Source of the DNA: Sphingobacterium sp. | GTDB lineage: Bacteria; Bacteroidota; Bacteroidia; Sphingobacteriales; Sphingobacteriaceae | Direction: 5' to 3' | Assembly: GCA_022712315.1 (NCBI GenBank) | Contig: JALAGS010000127.1 | Coordinates: 1-44,522, forward strand | DNA length: 44,522 nucleotides | In this document: piece by piece, positions 16,312 through 28,186 of the stretch | Layout of the letters: each line of letters starts with the position of its first letter | How positions within the stretch are numbered: position 1 is the first letter of the stretch | Program-made: the position numbers and the translations under genes | Notes under the pieces: model-generated | Databases searched by the model: none | Told to the model about the DNA's origin: nothing | Seen by the model: the letters and a program-made list of their open reading frames with translations, nothing else

Positions 16312-17436
16312 TTAACGTATTATACCCGCATAATTAGTCTCCCAGTCCTTCATGACAGGAGCGTAACCCATTTTCCGGATTTGATTTTTGATTGTTTCCA
16401 TATCCCTTTCATCGCTCACTTCAAATTGTTCCAAAGCCTGCGGATCAACAACGTAGCCACCCGGGTTTGTTTTGGAAGCAGCACTCATCGTGGTAACCCC
16501 AATAGGAATGATATGATTCCTAAATGTTTCATTTTCTCGTGTTGAAATAGAAATTTCCAAGTTTTCATTCCACAGACGATATGCACAGATCAGCTGCAAA
16601 AGATCTCTGTCTGCCAGATGGAAATTTGGTTCAACAGAGCCCGTTGCCGGCCGCAAGCGTGGAAAGGAAATGGAGTATCGTGTCTGCCAATATTGTTTTT
16701 GCAGATAGGCGATATGAGTGGCGGTGAAAAAACTGTCTACCCGCCAGTCTTCAAGTCCAAGCAATACACCTAATCCGATTTTATGAATTCCCGCCCGGCC
16801 TATACGGTCTGGCGTATCCAAACGATAGTCAAAATTGGACTTCTTTCCTTTCGGATGATATTGTCTATAAACTTCCCGATGGTAGGTTTCCTGATAGACC
16901 AAAATTGCATAGACTCCCGCAGCCTGTAGTAGTCGATACTCGGATTCTTCCAGTGGCTGTACCTCGATGGATATCTGTGAAAAATGAGGTTTTAAAAGCT
17001 GAATAGCATTTAGGAAATAATTAATTTCGACAGTTTTGTTGGCTTCTCCGCTCACCAGGAGAATATGGTTGATCCCCATGGCTTTGAGTGCCATAGCTTC
17101 CAATAATAGTTCGGTGTTGCTAAGGGTTTTGCGCTTGATTTTATTATCCATGCTGAAACCGCAATACGTACAGATGTTTTGGCACTCGTTGCTGAGGTAA
17201 AGTGGGGCATAGAGCTGTATGGTTTTTCCGAAGCGACGTTGTGTGATTTGCTGTGTTTTTTGCGCCATCAGTTCAAGATATGGTGCGGCAGCAGGCGAGA
17301 TAAGCACCTTAAAGTCATCGAGCGTTAGATTGTCTTTCGCTAAGACGTGACGGACATCCTGATCGGTCGTGTCGTAAATCTGTGTTTGGACCTCATTCCA
17401 GGAATATTGATCGAGTATCGATTTAAAATCTGTCAT
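16312..17436 (-). CDS. thiH: 2-iminoacetate synthase ThiH
   Basis: This is a radical-SAM tyrosine lyase of 374 residues, the usual length. It cleaves tyrosine to dehydroglycine (2-iminoacetate) and p-cresol, supplying the C-N unit of the thiazole. The cluster motif is CQNICTYCGF with Cys85, Cys89 and Cys92. Further family blocks include ILLVSGEANKTV and ISFPRLRPATG. It starts 10 bases after thiG. An anaerobic-type ThiH in place of the glycine oxidase ThiO is normal for Bacteroidota. Confidence 0.95.
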   Translation of the reverse strand: MTDFKSILDQYSWNEVQTQIYDTTDQDVRHVLAKDNLTLDDFKVLISPAAAPYLELMAQKTQQITQRRFGKTIQLYAPLYLSNECQNICTYCGFSMDNKIKRKTLSNTELLLEAMALKAMGINHILLVSGEANKTVEINYFLNAIQLLKPHFSQISIEVQPLEESEYRLLQAAGVYAILVYQETYHREVYRQYHPKGKKSNFDYRLDTPDRIGRAGIHKIGLGVLLGLEDWRVDSFFTATHIAYLQKQYWQTRYSISFPRLRPATGSVEPNFHLADRDLLQLICAYRLWNENLEISISTRENETFRNHIIPIGVTTMSAASKTNPGGYVVDPQALEQFEVSDERDMETIKNQIRKMGYAPVMKDWETNYAGIIR

Positions 17437-17446
17437 ATGTTAATCA

Positions 17447-18217
17447 TCAATCGAATAAAAATGAAGTCAAGGGACTCGAGCCTATGGCAAGGGATCCAAC
17501 CTTTCCTAAGCCGGCCTCATAAGCTTTTCTGCCGGCGATAACGGCTTCTTTGAATGCTTCCGCCATTTGTACGGGATGATTTGAAACGGCGATTGCTGTA
17601 TTGACAAGCACGGCATCAGCTCCAATTTCCATGGCTTTGGCCGCATCAGAAGGTGCACCTATTCCAGCGTCTATGACAACAGGGACATTACTCTCCTCAA
17701 TAATAATTTCGAGGAAATCCAATGTACGAAGCCCCTTATTACTGCCGATGGGAGCTCCTAATGGCATCACAACAGCGGTACCGGCATTTTCCAATCTTTT
17801 ACACAGTACCGGATCCGCATGGATATAAGGCATCACGACGAAGCCCAGCTTGGCGAGTGATTCGGTGGCGCGCAAGGTTTCAATGGGATCAGGCAGTAAA
17901 TAGCGAGGGTCGGGATGAATTTCCAGTTTCACCCAGTTTGTTTCCAGTGCTTCGCGAGCAAGTTGAGCCGCGAGCACCGCTTCTTCCGCTGTTCGTGCGC
18001 CCGACGTATTGGGGAGCAAATGGAAAGCGTTTAAGTCAAAAGCACTGATCAGGTTGTCGTCACCGGTGGTCTGGTCAATCCGTTTGAGGGCAACAGTAAC
18101 CAATTGGGAGGCTGAAGCCTGAATGGCATGGTTCATTTCGTTGAGATCACCAAATTTTCCCGTACCCAGAAATAGTCGGGATTCAAATATACGATCGGCT
18201 ATATGTAAGTTACTCAT
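17447..18217 (-). CDS. thiG: thiazole synthase ThiG
   Basis: This is a 256-residue TIM-barrel enzyme. It condenses 1-deoxyxylulose 5-phosphate, dehydroglycine and ThiS thiocarboxylate into the thiazole phosphate. The Schiff-base lysine is Lys97 in [10 protein letters not shown]. Phosphate-binding loops appear as [14 protein letters not shown] and [31 protein letters not shown]. Its start overlaps the thiE stop by 4 bases (ATGA), indicating coupling. ThiH and ThiF follow in the same transcript. Confidence 0.96.
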   Translation of the reverse strand: MSNLHIADRIFESRLFLGTGKFGDLNEMNHAIQASASQLVTVALKRIDQTTGDDNLISAFDLNAFHLLPNTSGARTAEEAVLAAQLAREALETNWVKLEIHPDPRYLLPDPIETLRATESLAKLGFVVMPYIHADPVLCKRLENAGTAVVMPLGAPIGSNKGLRTLDFLEIIIEESNVPVVIDAGIGAPSDAAKAMEIGADAVLVNTAIAVSNHPVQMAEAFKEAVIAGRKAYEAGLGKVGSLAIGSSPLTSFLFD

Positions 18218-18791
18218 ACTAAAAGTTTGTTGAGAGATGAAACAATGTGTGGAGTTTGGGTTATCATACCAGATAGCGCAATGCCATAAACTCCGATTTG
18301 CATGAGCTGGCGCACGTCTTCAAGATCGTTTATGCCACCTATCGCGAATATTGGAATAGGGGGCAAGCCTTCTTGGCTGACTTGTTGGATGATGTTTTCA
18401 TATCCTACAATCCCCAGTAGGGGACTTAATTTTTGTTTGGTTGTGGTATAGCTGAATGGCCCAAGACCGATATAGTCACAATTTTCTGTTATTCTTTGTT
18501 TTACATCAGTAAAACTATTGGCTGTACCGCCAATGATTTTTTCTGGACCCAATAGATCCCGTGCTGCTGTGACGCTGCAGTCGTCCAGTCCCAGATGAAC
18601 CCCCTCAGCATCGATATCTTTGGCGATTTCGGGGTGATCATTGATGATGCAGTAAGCAGCAAATTCGGAACAGGCCATCTTGATCTGTTCGGCAAGCATA
18701 TAGAGCTGTTTGTTAGAAGCCTCTTTCCATCGGATTTGTATCCATTTGGAGCCAGCGTCAAGTGCCTTTAAGATATTACTTTTTTGTTCTG

Positions 18792-21223
<2,432 letters not shown>

Positions 21224-21267
21224 TTACTGTGTTGACGTGAATTTTTTGGTTAATTTTTTTGAAATAA

Positions 21268-21474
21268 CTATCCGCCTTGAGATGCGGTAATCAAGATAAT
21301 TTGATCATGGGCTTTAAGTTTCGTAGCTGACCAGTCATCCTTTGGAATAACTTGGTTATTGATCGCCACGGCCACGCCTTGTGTCATAGCAGATAATTCC
21401 AAAAGGACCAAGGCTTCAAGTGAAGGCGGTGCCGGGTCAAAAAATCGAATCTGATGGTTTATTGTAAGTTCCAT
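21268..21474 (-). CDS. thiS: sulfur carrier protein ThiS
   Basis: This is a 68-residue beta-grasp protein ending in the required Gly-Gly (ITASQGG), which ThiF adenylates and which then carries the sulfur as thiocarboxylate to ThiG. Typical blocks are VAINNQVIPKDDW and LKAHDQIILITASQGG. It is the first gene after the TPP riboswitch, whose aptamer ends about 70 bases before the ATG. Confidence 0.93.
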   Translation of the reverse strand: MELTINHQIRFFDPAPPSLEALVLLELSAMTQGVAVAINNQVIPKDDWSATKLKAHDQIILITASQGG

Positions 21475-21513
21475 TCCTTATTTTTTGGGTAAAACTTTAG
21501 GAATGGCCACAGG

Positions 21514-21533
21514 AAGGCACAGTAATGCACCTT
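21514..21533 (-). promoter_or_regulatory. hairpin in the thi leader, possible expression platform
   Basis: Read on the minus strand, AAGGUGCA pairs with UGUGCCUU (two G-U pairs) around a UUAC loop. It lies between the TPP aptamer and the thiS start. No T-run follows, so control of translation start is more likely than termination. Function is a guess. Confidence 0.3.
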
Positions 21534-21543
21534 GTAGACAGCT

Positions 21544-21624
21544 CACTTTTCCCTACGCCAGTATGATCCGGATCAGGTTCTAAGGGTAAAATCTCAGCCT
21601 GCACGAGCAGACACCCCTAAAGTT
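21544..21624 (-). promoter_or_regulatory. TPP riboswitch (THI element)
   Basis: The minus strand carries the conserved THI-box pieces in order: AGGGGTG, CTGAGA, ACCCTTAGAACCTGATCCGG, then ACTGGCGTAGGGA. ACTTT at the 5' side and AAAGT at the 3' side can close the P1 stem. Thiamine pyrophosphate binding should switch off the downstream thiS-thiC-tenI-like-thiE-thiG-thiH-thiF operon. Confidence 0.96.
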
Positions 21625-21628
21625 GAGA

Positions 21629-21660
21629 CTAAGATAGGGTAATTTTTGTGAAAGTTGCAA
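21629..21660 (-). promoter_or_regulatory. promoter of the thiamine operon
   Basis: On the minus strand TTG (21660-21658) is followed after 21 bases by TATCTTAG (21636-21629), one mismatch from TAnnTTTG. Transcription would start at about 21622, exactly at the 5' edge of the riboswitch aptamer. Confidence 0.55.
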
Positions 21661-21788
21661 GAAATTTATTTTATGCTCCCAAAAATAAACAGCAGGAAGG
21701 CACAGGACAATATGTAGGAAATATTTGATATATTAGTATTTTGAATAAGCTAAAACAATTTAACAACCACCAAGAATACCTTCTTTTG

Positions 21789-24428
21789 ATGCGTAGAATT
21801 TTATTGATAACGATGTTGTACATGATAACAGGCAATGCTCATGCCCAACCTAAAAATAACTGCAGCGCTGTTCAGCTAACCTGCGAACATCTCGTTAATC
21901 CATTGGGTATCGATGCCGCAAATCCAAGGCTTAGCTGGCGACTCGATGACCTGCGGAATGGCGCCTTGCAAAGCGCCTATCAACTGTTTGTTGGGCAGGA
22001 TTCTCTGGCATTGATTCAAGAGACGGATGGTGTTTGGGACAGTGGCAAACAGCTCAGCTCAGCCATGCTGGTTCCATACAATGGCGCAAAGTTAACACCT
22101 CGGACCAAATACTTTTGGAAGGTGAAGGTATGGGATAAAGAAGGCCTGTCAACAAGTTCAGCCATAGCGTCTTTTGAAACGGGGATGATGGGCAGGGGTA
22201 ATTGGGAAGGACGATGGATCAGCGATGGTAAAGACATCCATGAGCGGAAAACCCCTTATTTTAGAAAAGTATTCACAGCAAAGAAAAAAATTAAGTCGGC
22301 CCGTGCCTATATTGCTGTTGCCGGATTGTATGAACTATCCATCAACGGTCAGCGCGTCGGCGACCATCGGCTGGATCCGATGTATACCCGATTTGACCGC
22401 CGGACACTTTATCTCGTGGAAGATGTGACTGCGCAACTTCAAAAAGGAGAGAATGCCATTGGAGTTATTCTAGGTAACGGTTGGTACAATCATCAGCCAA
22501 TGGCTGTTTGGAACTTTGATAAAGCGCCATGGCGAGACCGTCCCGAATTCTGTCTGGATCTTCATATCGTTTATGCAGATGGCTCACAAGAGACTATTGT
22601 TTCTGATGAGCAGTGGAAAACCGCTTCTGGACCAATTGTTTACAATAATATCTATACAGGAGAGCATTACGATGCCAGACTAGAAATACCCAACTGGGAT
22701 AAACCAAAATTTGATGACTCAGCATGGGAAGCTGTTCAATACAGAAATGCACCATCTGCCCACTTGGTGGCCCAGCAAACTGTACCGATCCGACTGGTGA
22801 AGTCATACCTGCCAAAGTCAATAACGAAGATTGATCCGCAAACTTATGTCTTCGATATGGGGCAGAATATGGCCGGCATCACAAAAATAAAAGTCAAAGG
22901 ACCGGCCGGCACAGTGCTACGGATTAAACATGGAGAGCGATTGCATGCTGATGGGCGCTTGGATCAGTCCAACATTGATGTCTATTATCGGGGTGATAAG
23001 GAGGCTGAACCTTTTCAGACGGATATCCTAACGCTGAGCGGACGGAATGATGAATTTATGGCAAAGTTCGGCTACAAGGGATTCCGTTATGTCGAAATTA
23101 GCAGCATCGTACCCATTGCGCTGGATAAATCAACTGTAACGGCCTATTTTATGCATAGTGATGTGCGGCCGTTAGGAGAACTTAAAACTTCTTCTGAATT
23201 GGTGAATAGGTTATGGGATGCAACCAATAAGGCTTATTTGTCCAATTTGATGGGCTACCCAACGGATTGTCCACAACGGGAAAAGAACGGTTGGACAGGG
23301 GATGGGCATCTTGCAATTGAGACCGCTCTATTCAATTTTGATGGCATCACAGTTTACGAAAAATGGATGGCCGATCATCGTGATGAACAACAGGAAAATG
23401 GTGTCCTGCCTGATATTATTCCAACGGGTGGTTGGGGCTATGGTACCTCGAATGGATTGGATTGGACAAGCACGATTGCTATCATCCCCTGGCAGATTTA
23501 TCAATTTTATGGGGACTCGCGTGCACTGGAAGACTGTTATGCGGCTATTAAACGTTATGTCGATTACGTAGATGGCATCAGCCCCGCTGGTCTGACAACC
23601 TTTGGACGTGGTGACTGGGTACCTGTTAAGTCGTCCTCTAATCTGGAGCTCACTTCATCCGTTTATTTTTATGTCGATGCAACCATCCTTGCTTCGGCTG
23701 CAAAGTTATTTGGGCATACGGCGGATCAACAAAAATATGAATCGCTAAGCAAAAAGATTAAGACAGCTATCAACGCTAAATTTTTGAATACTTCAAAAGG
23801 AATTTATAGCAACGGAACACAGACCGAATTGAGTGTACCTTTATTTTGGGGCGTCGTGCCCGACGAAATGAAAGCCAGCGTTGCAGCCAATCTGAATAAG
23901 AAAGTTGAAGAGACCAACTTTCATTTGGATGTAGGTGTATTGGGAGCAAAAGCACTTTTGAATGCATTAAAAGATAATGGCTATCCAGAGACTGCCTATA
24001 AGGTTGCGGTACAGGACACTTATCCCTCTTGGGGGTGGTGGATTGTTAACGGGGCGACCACATTGTTGGAAAACTGGGATCTAAAATCGACACGGGACAT
24101 CTCGGATAATCACATGATGTTCGGTGAGATCGGCGGTTGGTTTTTTAAATCTATTGGTGGCATTCTACCAGATTCCAAACAGCCTGGCTTTAAGCATATT
24201 CTATTAAAGCCGATCTTTCCTCAGGGACTGAAAGAATCTGCGATTTCTTACGATTCACCGTTTGGGAAAATTGTTTCCGACTGGAAATTAAAAGGCGACA
24301 AAATTATATACGATATCAAAATACCTGCAAATGCTACCGCGACATTCTATCCTCCGGATAATATAAAGAGTAGCGATGTTATTCAATTGGACGCAGGTAA
24401 ACACAGGTTGGAGCTGCAGCTAAAGTAA
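21789..24428 (+). CDS. alpha-L-rhamnosidase, glycoside hydrolase family 78
   Basis: The ATG at 21789 gives a signal peptide (MRRILLITMLYMITGNAHAQ); the TTG at 21741 only adds a hydrophilic tail ahead of it. The mature protein (about 860 residues) has the GH78 order: an N-terminal Ig-like domain (VNPLGIDAANPRLSW), a carbohydrate-binding beta-sandwich (YIAVAGLYELSINGQRVGD), a linker domain, an (alpha/alpha)6 barrel and a C-terminal beta domain. The catalytic region is seen as YPTDCPQREKNGWTGDGH with general-acid and substrate-binding acidic residues, and NGATTLLENWD. It removes terminal alpha-L-rhamnose from plant or microbial glycans. It is divergent from the thiamine operon. No SusC/D genes are near, so it stands alone. 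Confidence 0.95.
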   Translation: MRRILLITMLYMITGNAHAQPKNNCSAVQLTCEHLVNPLGIDAANPRLSWRLDDLRNGALQSAYQLFVGQDSLALIQETDGVWDSGKQLSSAMLVPYNGAKLTPRTKYFWKVKVWDKEGLSTSSAIASFETGMMGRGNWEGRWISDGKDIHERKTPYFRKVFTAKKKIKSARAYIAVAGLYELSINGQRVGDHRLDPMYTRFDRRTLYLVEDVTAQLQKGENAIGVILGNGWYNHQPMAVWNFDKAPWRDRPEFCLDLHIVYADGSQETIVSDEQWKTASGPIVYNNIYTGEHYDARLEIPNWDKPKFDDSAWEAVQYRNAPSAHLVAQQTVPIRLVKSYLPKSITKIDPQTYVFDMGQNMAGITKIKVKGPAGTVLRIKHGERLHADGRLDQSNIDVYYRGDKEAEPFQTDILTLSGRNDEFMAKFGYKGFRYVEISSIVPIALDKSTVTAYFMHSDVRPLGELKTSSELVNRLWDATNKAYLSNLMGYPTDCPQREKNGWTGDGHLAIETALFNFDGITVYEKWMADHRDEQQENGVLPDIIPTGGWGYGTSNGLDWTSTIAIIPWQIYQFYGDSRALEDCYAAIKRYVDYVDGISPAGLTTFGRGDWVPVKSSSNLELTSSVYFYVDATILASAAKLFGHTADQQKYESLSKKIKTAINAKFLNTSKGIYSNGTQTELSVPLFWGVVPDEMKASVAANLNKKVEETNFHLDVGVLGAKALLNALKDNGYPETAYKVAVQDTYPSWGWWIVNGATTLLENWDLKSTRDISDNHMMFGEIGGWFFKSIGGILPDSKQPGFKHILLKPIFPQGLKESAISYDSPFGKIVSDWKLKGDKIIYDIKIPANATATFYPPDNIKSSDVIQLDAGKHRLELQLK

Positions 24429-24491
24429 TAGGGCTTTCGCCTTTTCTTTCTCTGGATAAATAGTTGGTTTATTCCTTTGTATGGTCAGATT

Positions 24492-25958
24492 TTAGAGCGC
24501 TTTTGCAAGATTTCCAAGCTGTTTTAATTTTAAAGCTAGTTCATTGCTCCACGGCAAACCAATACAGAGACGCATGCAATGATAAAATTGATCCTGCAAA
24601 GTGAATATCCTTCCCGGTGAAATGCTGATCTGCAATTTAAGAGCGTAGCTGTACAATTTTCCAGTATCTATATGTTTTGGAAATTCCACCCACAGGGCGA
24701 GCCCACCCTGTGGCCGGCTTATTTTGGTTCCTTCAGGGAAATGACTCGCTATAATGGCGGCATAGTGCTGATAATTTTCCATTAACGTTTGGCGAAGTTT
24801 GCGAAGATGGTTGTCGTATCTCCCGGTTAGCAGAAAATTTCCTACAGCTTCATTAATGATCGCGGTAGAGGATAGCGAATGAATCAATTTTAGTTTGATG
24901 ATCTGTTCTTTATATTTTCCTGGGGCGACCCAGCCCACGCGGAAACCGGGAGCCAAAGTTTTGGAAACCGACCCGCACCAGAGTACATTGCCCTCTGAGT
25001 CAAAAGATTTGCAGCATTTGGGGCGTTCGGCACCAAAATGAAGGTCGCCATAGGTATCATCTTCGATTAGCGGGATCTGATTTTTTGACAGCAGTGATAC
25101 AATTTCCCTCTTTTTTTCGTCGGGCATGCAGTAGCCTAAAGGCGTGTTAAAATTGGGAACCAGCAAGCAGACCTTGATTTTGTGCAATACATTTTTGAGC
25201 GTTTCAATATCGATTCCATTTATCGGGTCTGTAGCAATTTCTAGCACTTTCAGACCAAGGCTGACAGCCAATTGGAGGATTCCGGGATAACAGGGGCTTT
25301 CGAGCGCTATTGTATCTCCGGGCTGCGTTAAGGTCATAAGACACAATGCTAGGGCATTCATACAGCCGTTAGTTGTCACGATATCATCTTCATGTAGATT
25401 TCCCCCCCATGTCAATGAACGTACGGCCACCATACGGCGTAATTTGATATTGCCCTGTAGTGGCTCATATGCTGTACCGCCATCATCCAGGACTCGTGTT
25501 GCAAGAACAATTTCTTTCTTCAATTTCGCAACAGGCAGCAGAACTCCTGAAGGAACACCAATAGAAAATAAGGTTAAATCCCGGCGCCCCATGGTTGAAT
25601 AAACCTCATTCATCAATTGGTCTGGTTGTCGGGTGTTGGCAATGGGGACAGGCTGACTAGCCGCGGCCAATGGAAGTTGCAGGTAATTCAAGGGGCTGAT
25701 GAAGTAGCCGGATTGGGGCTTGGAGCGGATAAGAGAACGAGCTTCCAGCTCCAGAAATACTCTTTTCGCCGTGTTAATACTGATCCCGTGTTCACTGCTT
25801 AAGCTTCTCACTGATGGTAGTTTCTCCCCGGTTTTTAGAACACCAGATTTAATCTTATTAGTGATATTGTCTGCTATTTCATTATACAAATAATCTTTTT
25901 TCACGACATAAGGATTTATAACATTCTTCAAAGATAACTGTGTCCATTGAATTATCAA
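24492..25958 (-). CDS. MocR-type regulator: GntR winged helix fused to class-I aminotransferase fold
   Basis: The 488-residue protein has a GntR-family winged helix at about 22-95 (EIADNITNKIKSGVLKTGEKLPSVRSLSSEHGISINTAKR) and a fold-type-I aminotransferase domain from about 140 on. The PLP lysine is in CGSVSKTLAPGFRVGW; PNFNTPLGYCMP and IEDDTYGDL are further cofactor-site blocks. The only in-frame start near the N-terminus is TTG at 25958, and a GTG inside VVKKDYLYN is an alternative. MocR proteins often control a divergent gene. Here an EamA exporter starts 57 bases away in the other direction, so it is the probable target, with PLP or an amino compound as effector (inference). Confidence 0.92.
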   Translation of the reverse strand: MIIQWTQLSLKNVINPYVVKKDYLYNEIADNITNKIKSGVLKTGEKLPSVRSLSSEHGISINTAKRVFLELEARSLIRSKPQSGYFISPLNYLQLPLAAASQPVPIANTRQPDQLMNEVYSTMGRRDLTLFSIGVPSGVLLPVAKLKKEIVLATRVLDDGGTAYEPLQGNIKLRRMVAVRSLTWGGNLHEDDIVTTNGCMNALALCLMTLTQPGDTIALESPCYPGILQLAVSLGLKVLEIATDPINGIDIETLKNVLHKIKVCLLVPNFNTPLGYCMPDEKKREIVSLLSKNQIPLIEDDTYGDLHFGAERPKCCKSFDSEGNVLWCGSVSKTLAPGFRVGWVAPGKYKEQIIKLKLIHSLSSTAIINEAVGNFLLTGRYDNHLRKLRQTLMENYQHYAAIIASHFPEGTKISRPQGGLALWVEFPKHIDTGKLYSYALKLQISISPGRIFTLQDQFYHCMRLCIGLPWSNELALKLKQLGNLAKAL

Positions 25959-26015
25959 AAACTGTGACTGTACTTAATGATGGTATTCGACGAACTTTGT
26001 GTTAAAGATTTAACG

Positions 26016-26906
26016 ATGGCAGAATTAAGTATAAGTAAGGAGCAGGAAAATACAGCGAATGGCTGGTTGAATGGTTTTATTGGTGTCGTATTATTTAGTG
26101 GTTCGCTACCGGCGACGCGGATGGCAGTTTTGGCATTTGATCCAGTCTTTGTGACGCTAGCAAGAGCTTCTATTGCAGGTTTACTGGCTTTAGTAACTTT
26201 GGTGGTTTTTAAGGAAAAGCGCCCCGAGAAAAAACAATTAGGTTCGTTAGGCATTGTGGCAATAGGATGTGTGGTTGGGTTTCCTTTGCTGAGCGCTTTG
26301 GCCTTACAGCATATCACTTCAGCGCACTCTATTGTTTTTATCGGCATTTTGCCCGTATCGACAGCTGTATTTGGTATCCTACGTGGCGGCGAGCGTCCGA
26401 AGCCAATTTTTTGGCTGTTCTCTGCTTTAGGAAGCCTACTGGTTATCGGATATGCCTTGGCACAAGGATTAACAGCCTCACCTTTAGGTGATGTTTTAAT
26501 GATTTTATCGGTCATTTTATGCGGACTGGGCTATGCAGAAGGCGCAAAATTGACGAAGACACTCGGGGGATGGCAAGTGATTTCCTGGGCGCTGGTTTTG
26601 TCGTCACCGATTATGCTTCCACTTGCGTTTATCTATATGCCTCCCTCTTTTAATGAGGTGACTATAGGTGCCTGGGGCAGTTTAGCTTATGTGTCATTGT
26701 TCAGTATGTTTATCGGTTTCGTTTTCTGGTATAAGGGCCTCGCACATGGAGGTACGGCGACAATAGGGCAGTTGCAGCTTCTGCAACCATTTTTTGGCTT
26801 GGCTTTGGCAGCCTGGCTTCTTCATGAACAAGTCAGTATCGGCATGCTGGCCGTGACTGTTGGAGTTATTCTTTGTGTGGTGGGTACCAAGAAATTTGCG
26901 AAATAA
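26016..26906 (+). CDS. EamA/DMT-family transporter
   Basis: About ten membrane helices in two EamA repeats are visible: the first runs from NGFIGVVLFSGSLPATRMAV to LLVIGYALAQG, the second from GDVLMILSVILCGLGYAEGAK to LCVVGTKKFAK. The ATG at 26016 is preferred. The ATG at 25977 would add 13 residues and leave only 18 bases before the MocR start. Family members export amino acids, metabolites or drugs. Divergence from a MocR regulator makes an exporter of an amino-acid-like or PLP-linked compound likely. Confidence 0.88.
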   Translation: MAELSISKEQENTANGWLNGFIGVVLFSGSLPATRMAVLAFDPVFVTLARASIAGLLALVTLVVFKEKRPEKKQLGSLGIVAIGCVVGFPLLSALALQHITSAHSIVFIGILPVSTAVFGILRGGERPKPIFWLFSALGSLLVIGYALAQGLTASPLGDVLMILSVILCGLGYAEGAKLTKTLGGWQVISWALVLSSPIMLPLAFIYMPPSFNEVTIGAWGSLAYVSLFSMFIGFVFWYKGLAHGGTATIGQLQLLQPFFGLALAAWLLHEQVSIGMLAVTVGVILCVVGTKKFAK

Positions 26907-27037
26907 ACTCTCTGGAAAAGATCGGTGGCTAATGGATCTGCATGGTAAACTATAAATTTGTTAACTTTAGCTCTTGGCGCCTCATCTGGGTTGTATAGGA
27001 TGAAGTGTATTATTTGTAGCGAAAAAGACAATATATT

Positions 27038-27604
27038 ATGATGTTACCTTTTGAACCTTATAATCCGATATGGAAGGCAAAGTTCAACAGTATCCAGCAA
27101 GACCTTCTTACTTTGCTAAAACCAATAGATCCGAGGATAGATCATATTGGCAGTACAGCTGTTGAAGGCTTATCGGCTAATAAGGACAGCGACCTTGATC
27201 TTGTGCCAGTTTTATTGAACGACAAATCCTATGTTTATTATGAGAAGTACAACGAAGAGATGCCATACAGACGTTTTTTTGTCGCCTTGATTGATCGTCC
27301 TGAAATATTGGGCGTTCCAGCACATATTGTTCGGGGAGATGAAATTCCAGAAAGATTGCATGATCATTCTTTGCGGATAGCGCATATCCACAGTATTCCG
27401 CGGCAATCAGATCATTGGTTGCGTCATATTGCATTTCGGGATTATCTGCGGGCGCATTCCGAAGTTAGAGATAACTATCAACGGATTAAAGAAGAATTGG
27501 TGCTTCGGGAATGGAAAGATGGCAACGACTACAACGGTGCAAAAGATGAATTTGTGAAAGAATACGAAAGAAAAGCTATCGCGTGGTATAAAAGAACCAT
27601 GTAA
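27038..27604 (+). CDS. GrpB family protein (UPF0157, nucleotidyltransferase fold)
   Basis: This 188-residue protein belongs to the GrpB/UPF0157 family, related to minimal nucleotidyltransferases. The characteristic block is IDHIGSTAVEGL, followed by acidic residues in KDSDLDLVPV; the C-terminal HWLRHIAFRDYLRAH block is also typical. The name is historical; these proteins are not GrpE-type co-chaperones, and few have a proven activity. An exact -7 box, TAAATTTG, lies at 26953-26960. It begins a run of short unrelated accessory genes. Confidence 0.88.
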   Translation: MMLPFEPYNPIWKAKFNSIQQDLLTLLKPIDPRIDHIGSTAVEGLSANKDSDLDLVPVLLNDKSYVYYEKYNEEMPYRRFFVALIDRPEILGVPAHIVRGDEIPERLHDHSLRIAHIHSIPRQSDHWLRHIAFRDYLRAHSEVRDNYQRIKEELVLREWKDGNDYNGAKDEFVKEYERKAIAWYKRTM

Positions 27605-27650
27605 AAAATAAGATAATAAAGAATTGTAAATTCAATAGGCAGTGTTACGT

Positions 27651-28076
27651 ATGCAAATAATATTAGCAGAATTTGAGGATATTATCCTTAGTTTTCCCCA
27701 GCAGATCATTGAAATTTCGGCAACAGAATTCGAAGTAAAATTAACGCCAGGGAAGTGGAGCAAAAAAGAGATTCTAGGGCATTTGATCGATAGTGCATTC
27801 GTTAATTATTCGAGATTTATTCAAGCCCAATTTGAAGAAAATCCGCAAATATATTATAATCAGGAGGAGTATTGTCAGTGTGGGAGCTATCAAGATACTG
27901 AGGTCATACAATTATGTAATCTATGGCATTCATTGAACAAGCAATTATTGTTTTTATTTAAGCAAATAATCAGTAAAAAACTGGTACACAGAACTTGCAA
28001 TGGACATAGTCTTGAATTTTTAATGCAAGACTATGTCGTACATTTAAAGCATCACAGAAACCAGATTTTGGCCTAA
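27651..28076 (+). CDS. DinB-like superfamily protein
   Basis: The ATG at 27651 is chosen over a GTG at 27642. The 141-residue product is all-helical with the DinB/YfiT signature WSKKEILGHLIDSA near residue 40 and a C-terminal VVHLKHHRNQIL, giving candidate metal-binding histidines on a four-helix bundle. Members include bacillithiol S-transferases and many damage-induced proteins of unknown function. No neighbour suggests a specific thiol substrate. Confidence 0.8.
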   Translation: MQIILAEFEDIILSFPQQIIEISATEFEVKLTPGKWSKKEILGHLIDSAFVNYSRFIQAQFEENPQIYYNQEEYCQCGSYQDTEVIQLCNLWHSLNKQLLFLFKQIISKKLVHRTCNGHSLEFLMQDYVVHLKHHRNQILA

Positions 28077-28186
28077 CGATAATCATCGATGAGAGATTTA
28101 AACAGAAATCGGTAGCATCGACATGATACGTTGCAAGCACTTTGTTGGGACACCAAATCTTTTTAATAGTCCATAAAAAAACGGTC

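Noticed and set aside
24429..24491. Terminator between the GH78 gene and the MocR gene (GGCTTTCGCC)
   Set aside because: Only a three-base-pair stem is possible, too weak to call.
25955..26515. 186-codon open frame on the minus strand opposite the EamA gene
   Set aside because: Its translation is Pro/Ser/Lys/Thr-rich and low in structure, and it mirrors the codons of a clear membrane transporter. It would also overlap the MocR start region.
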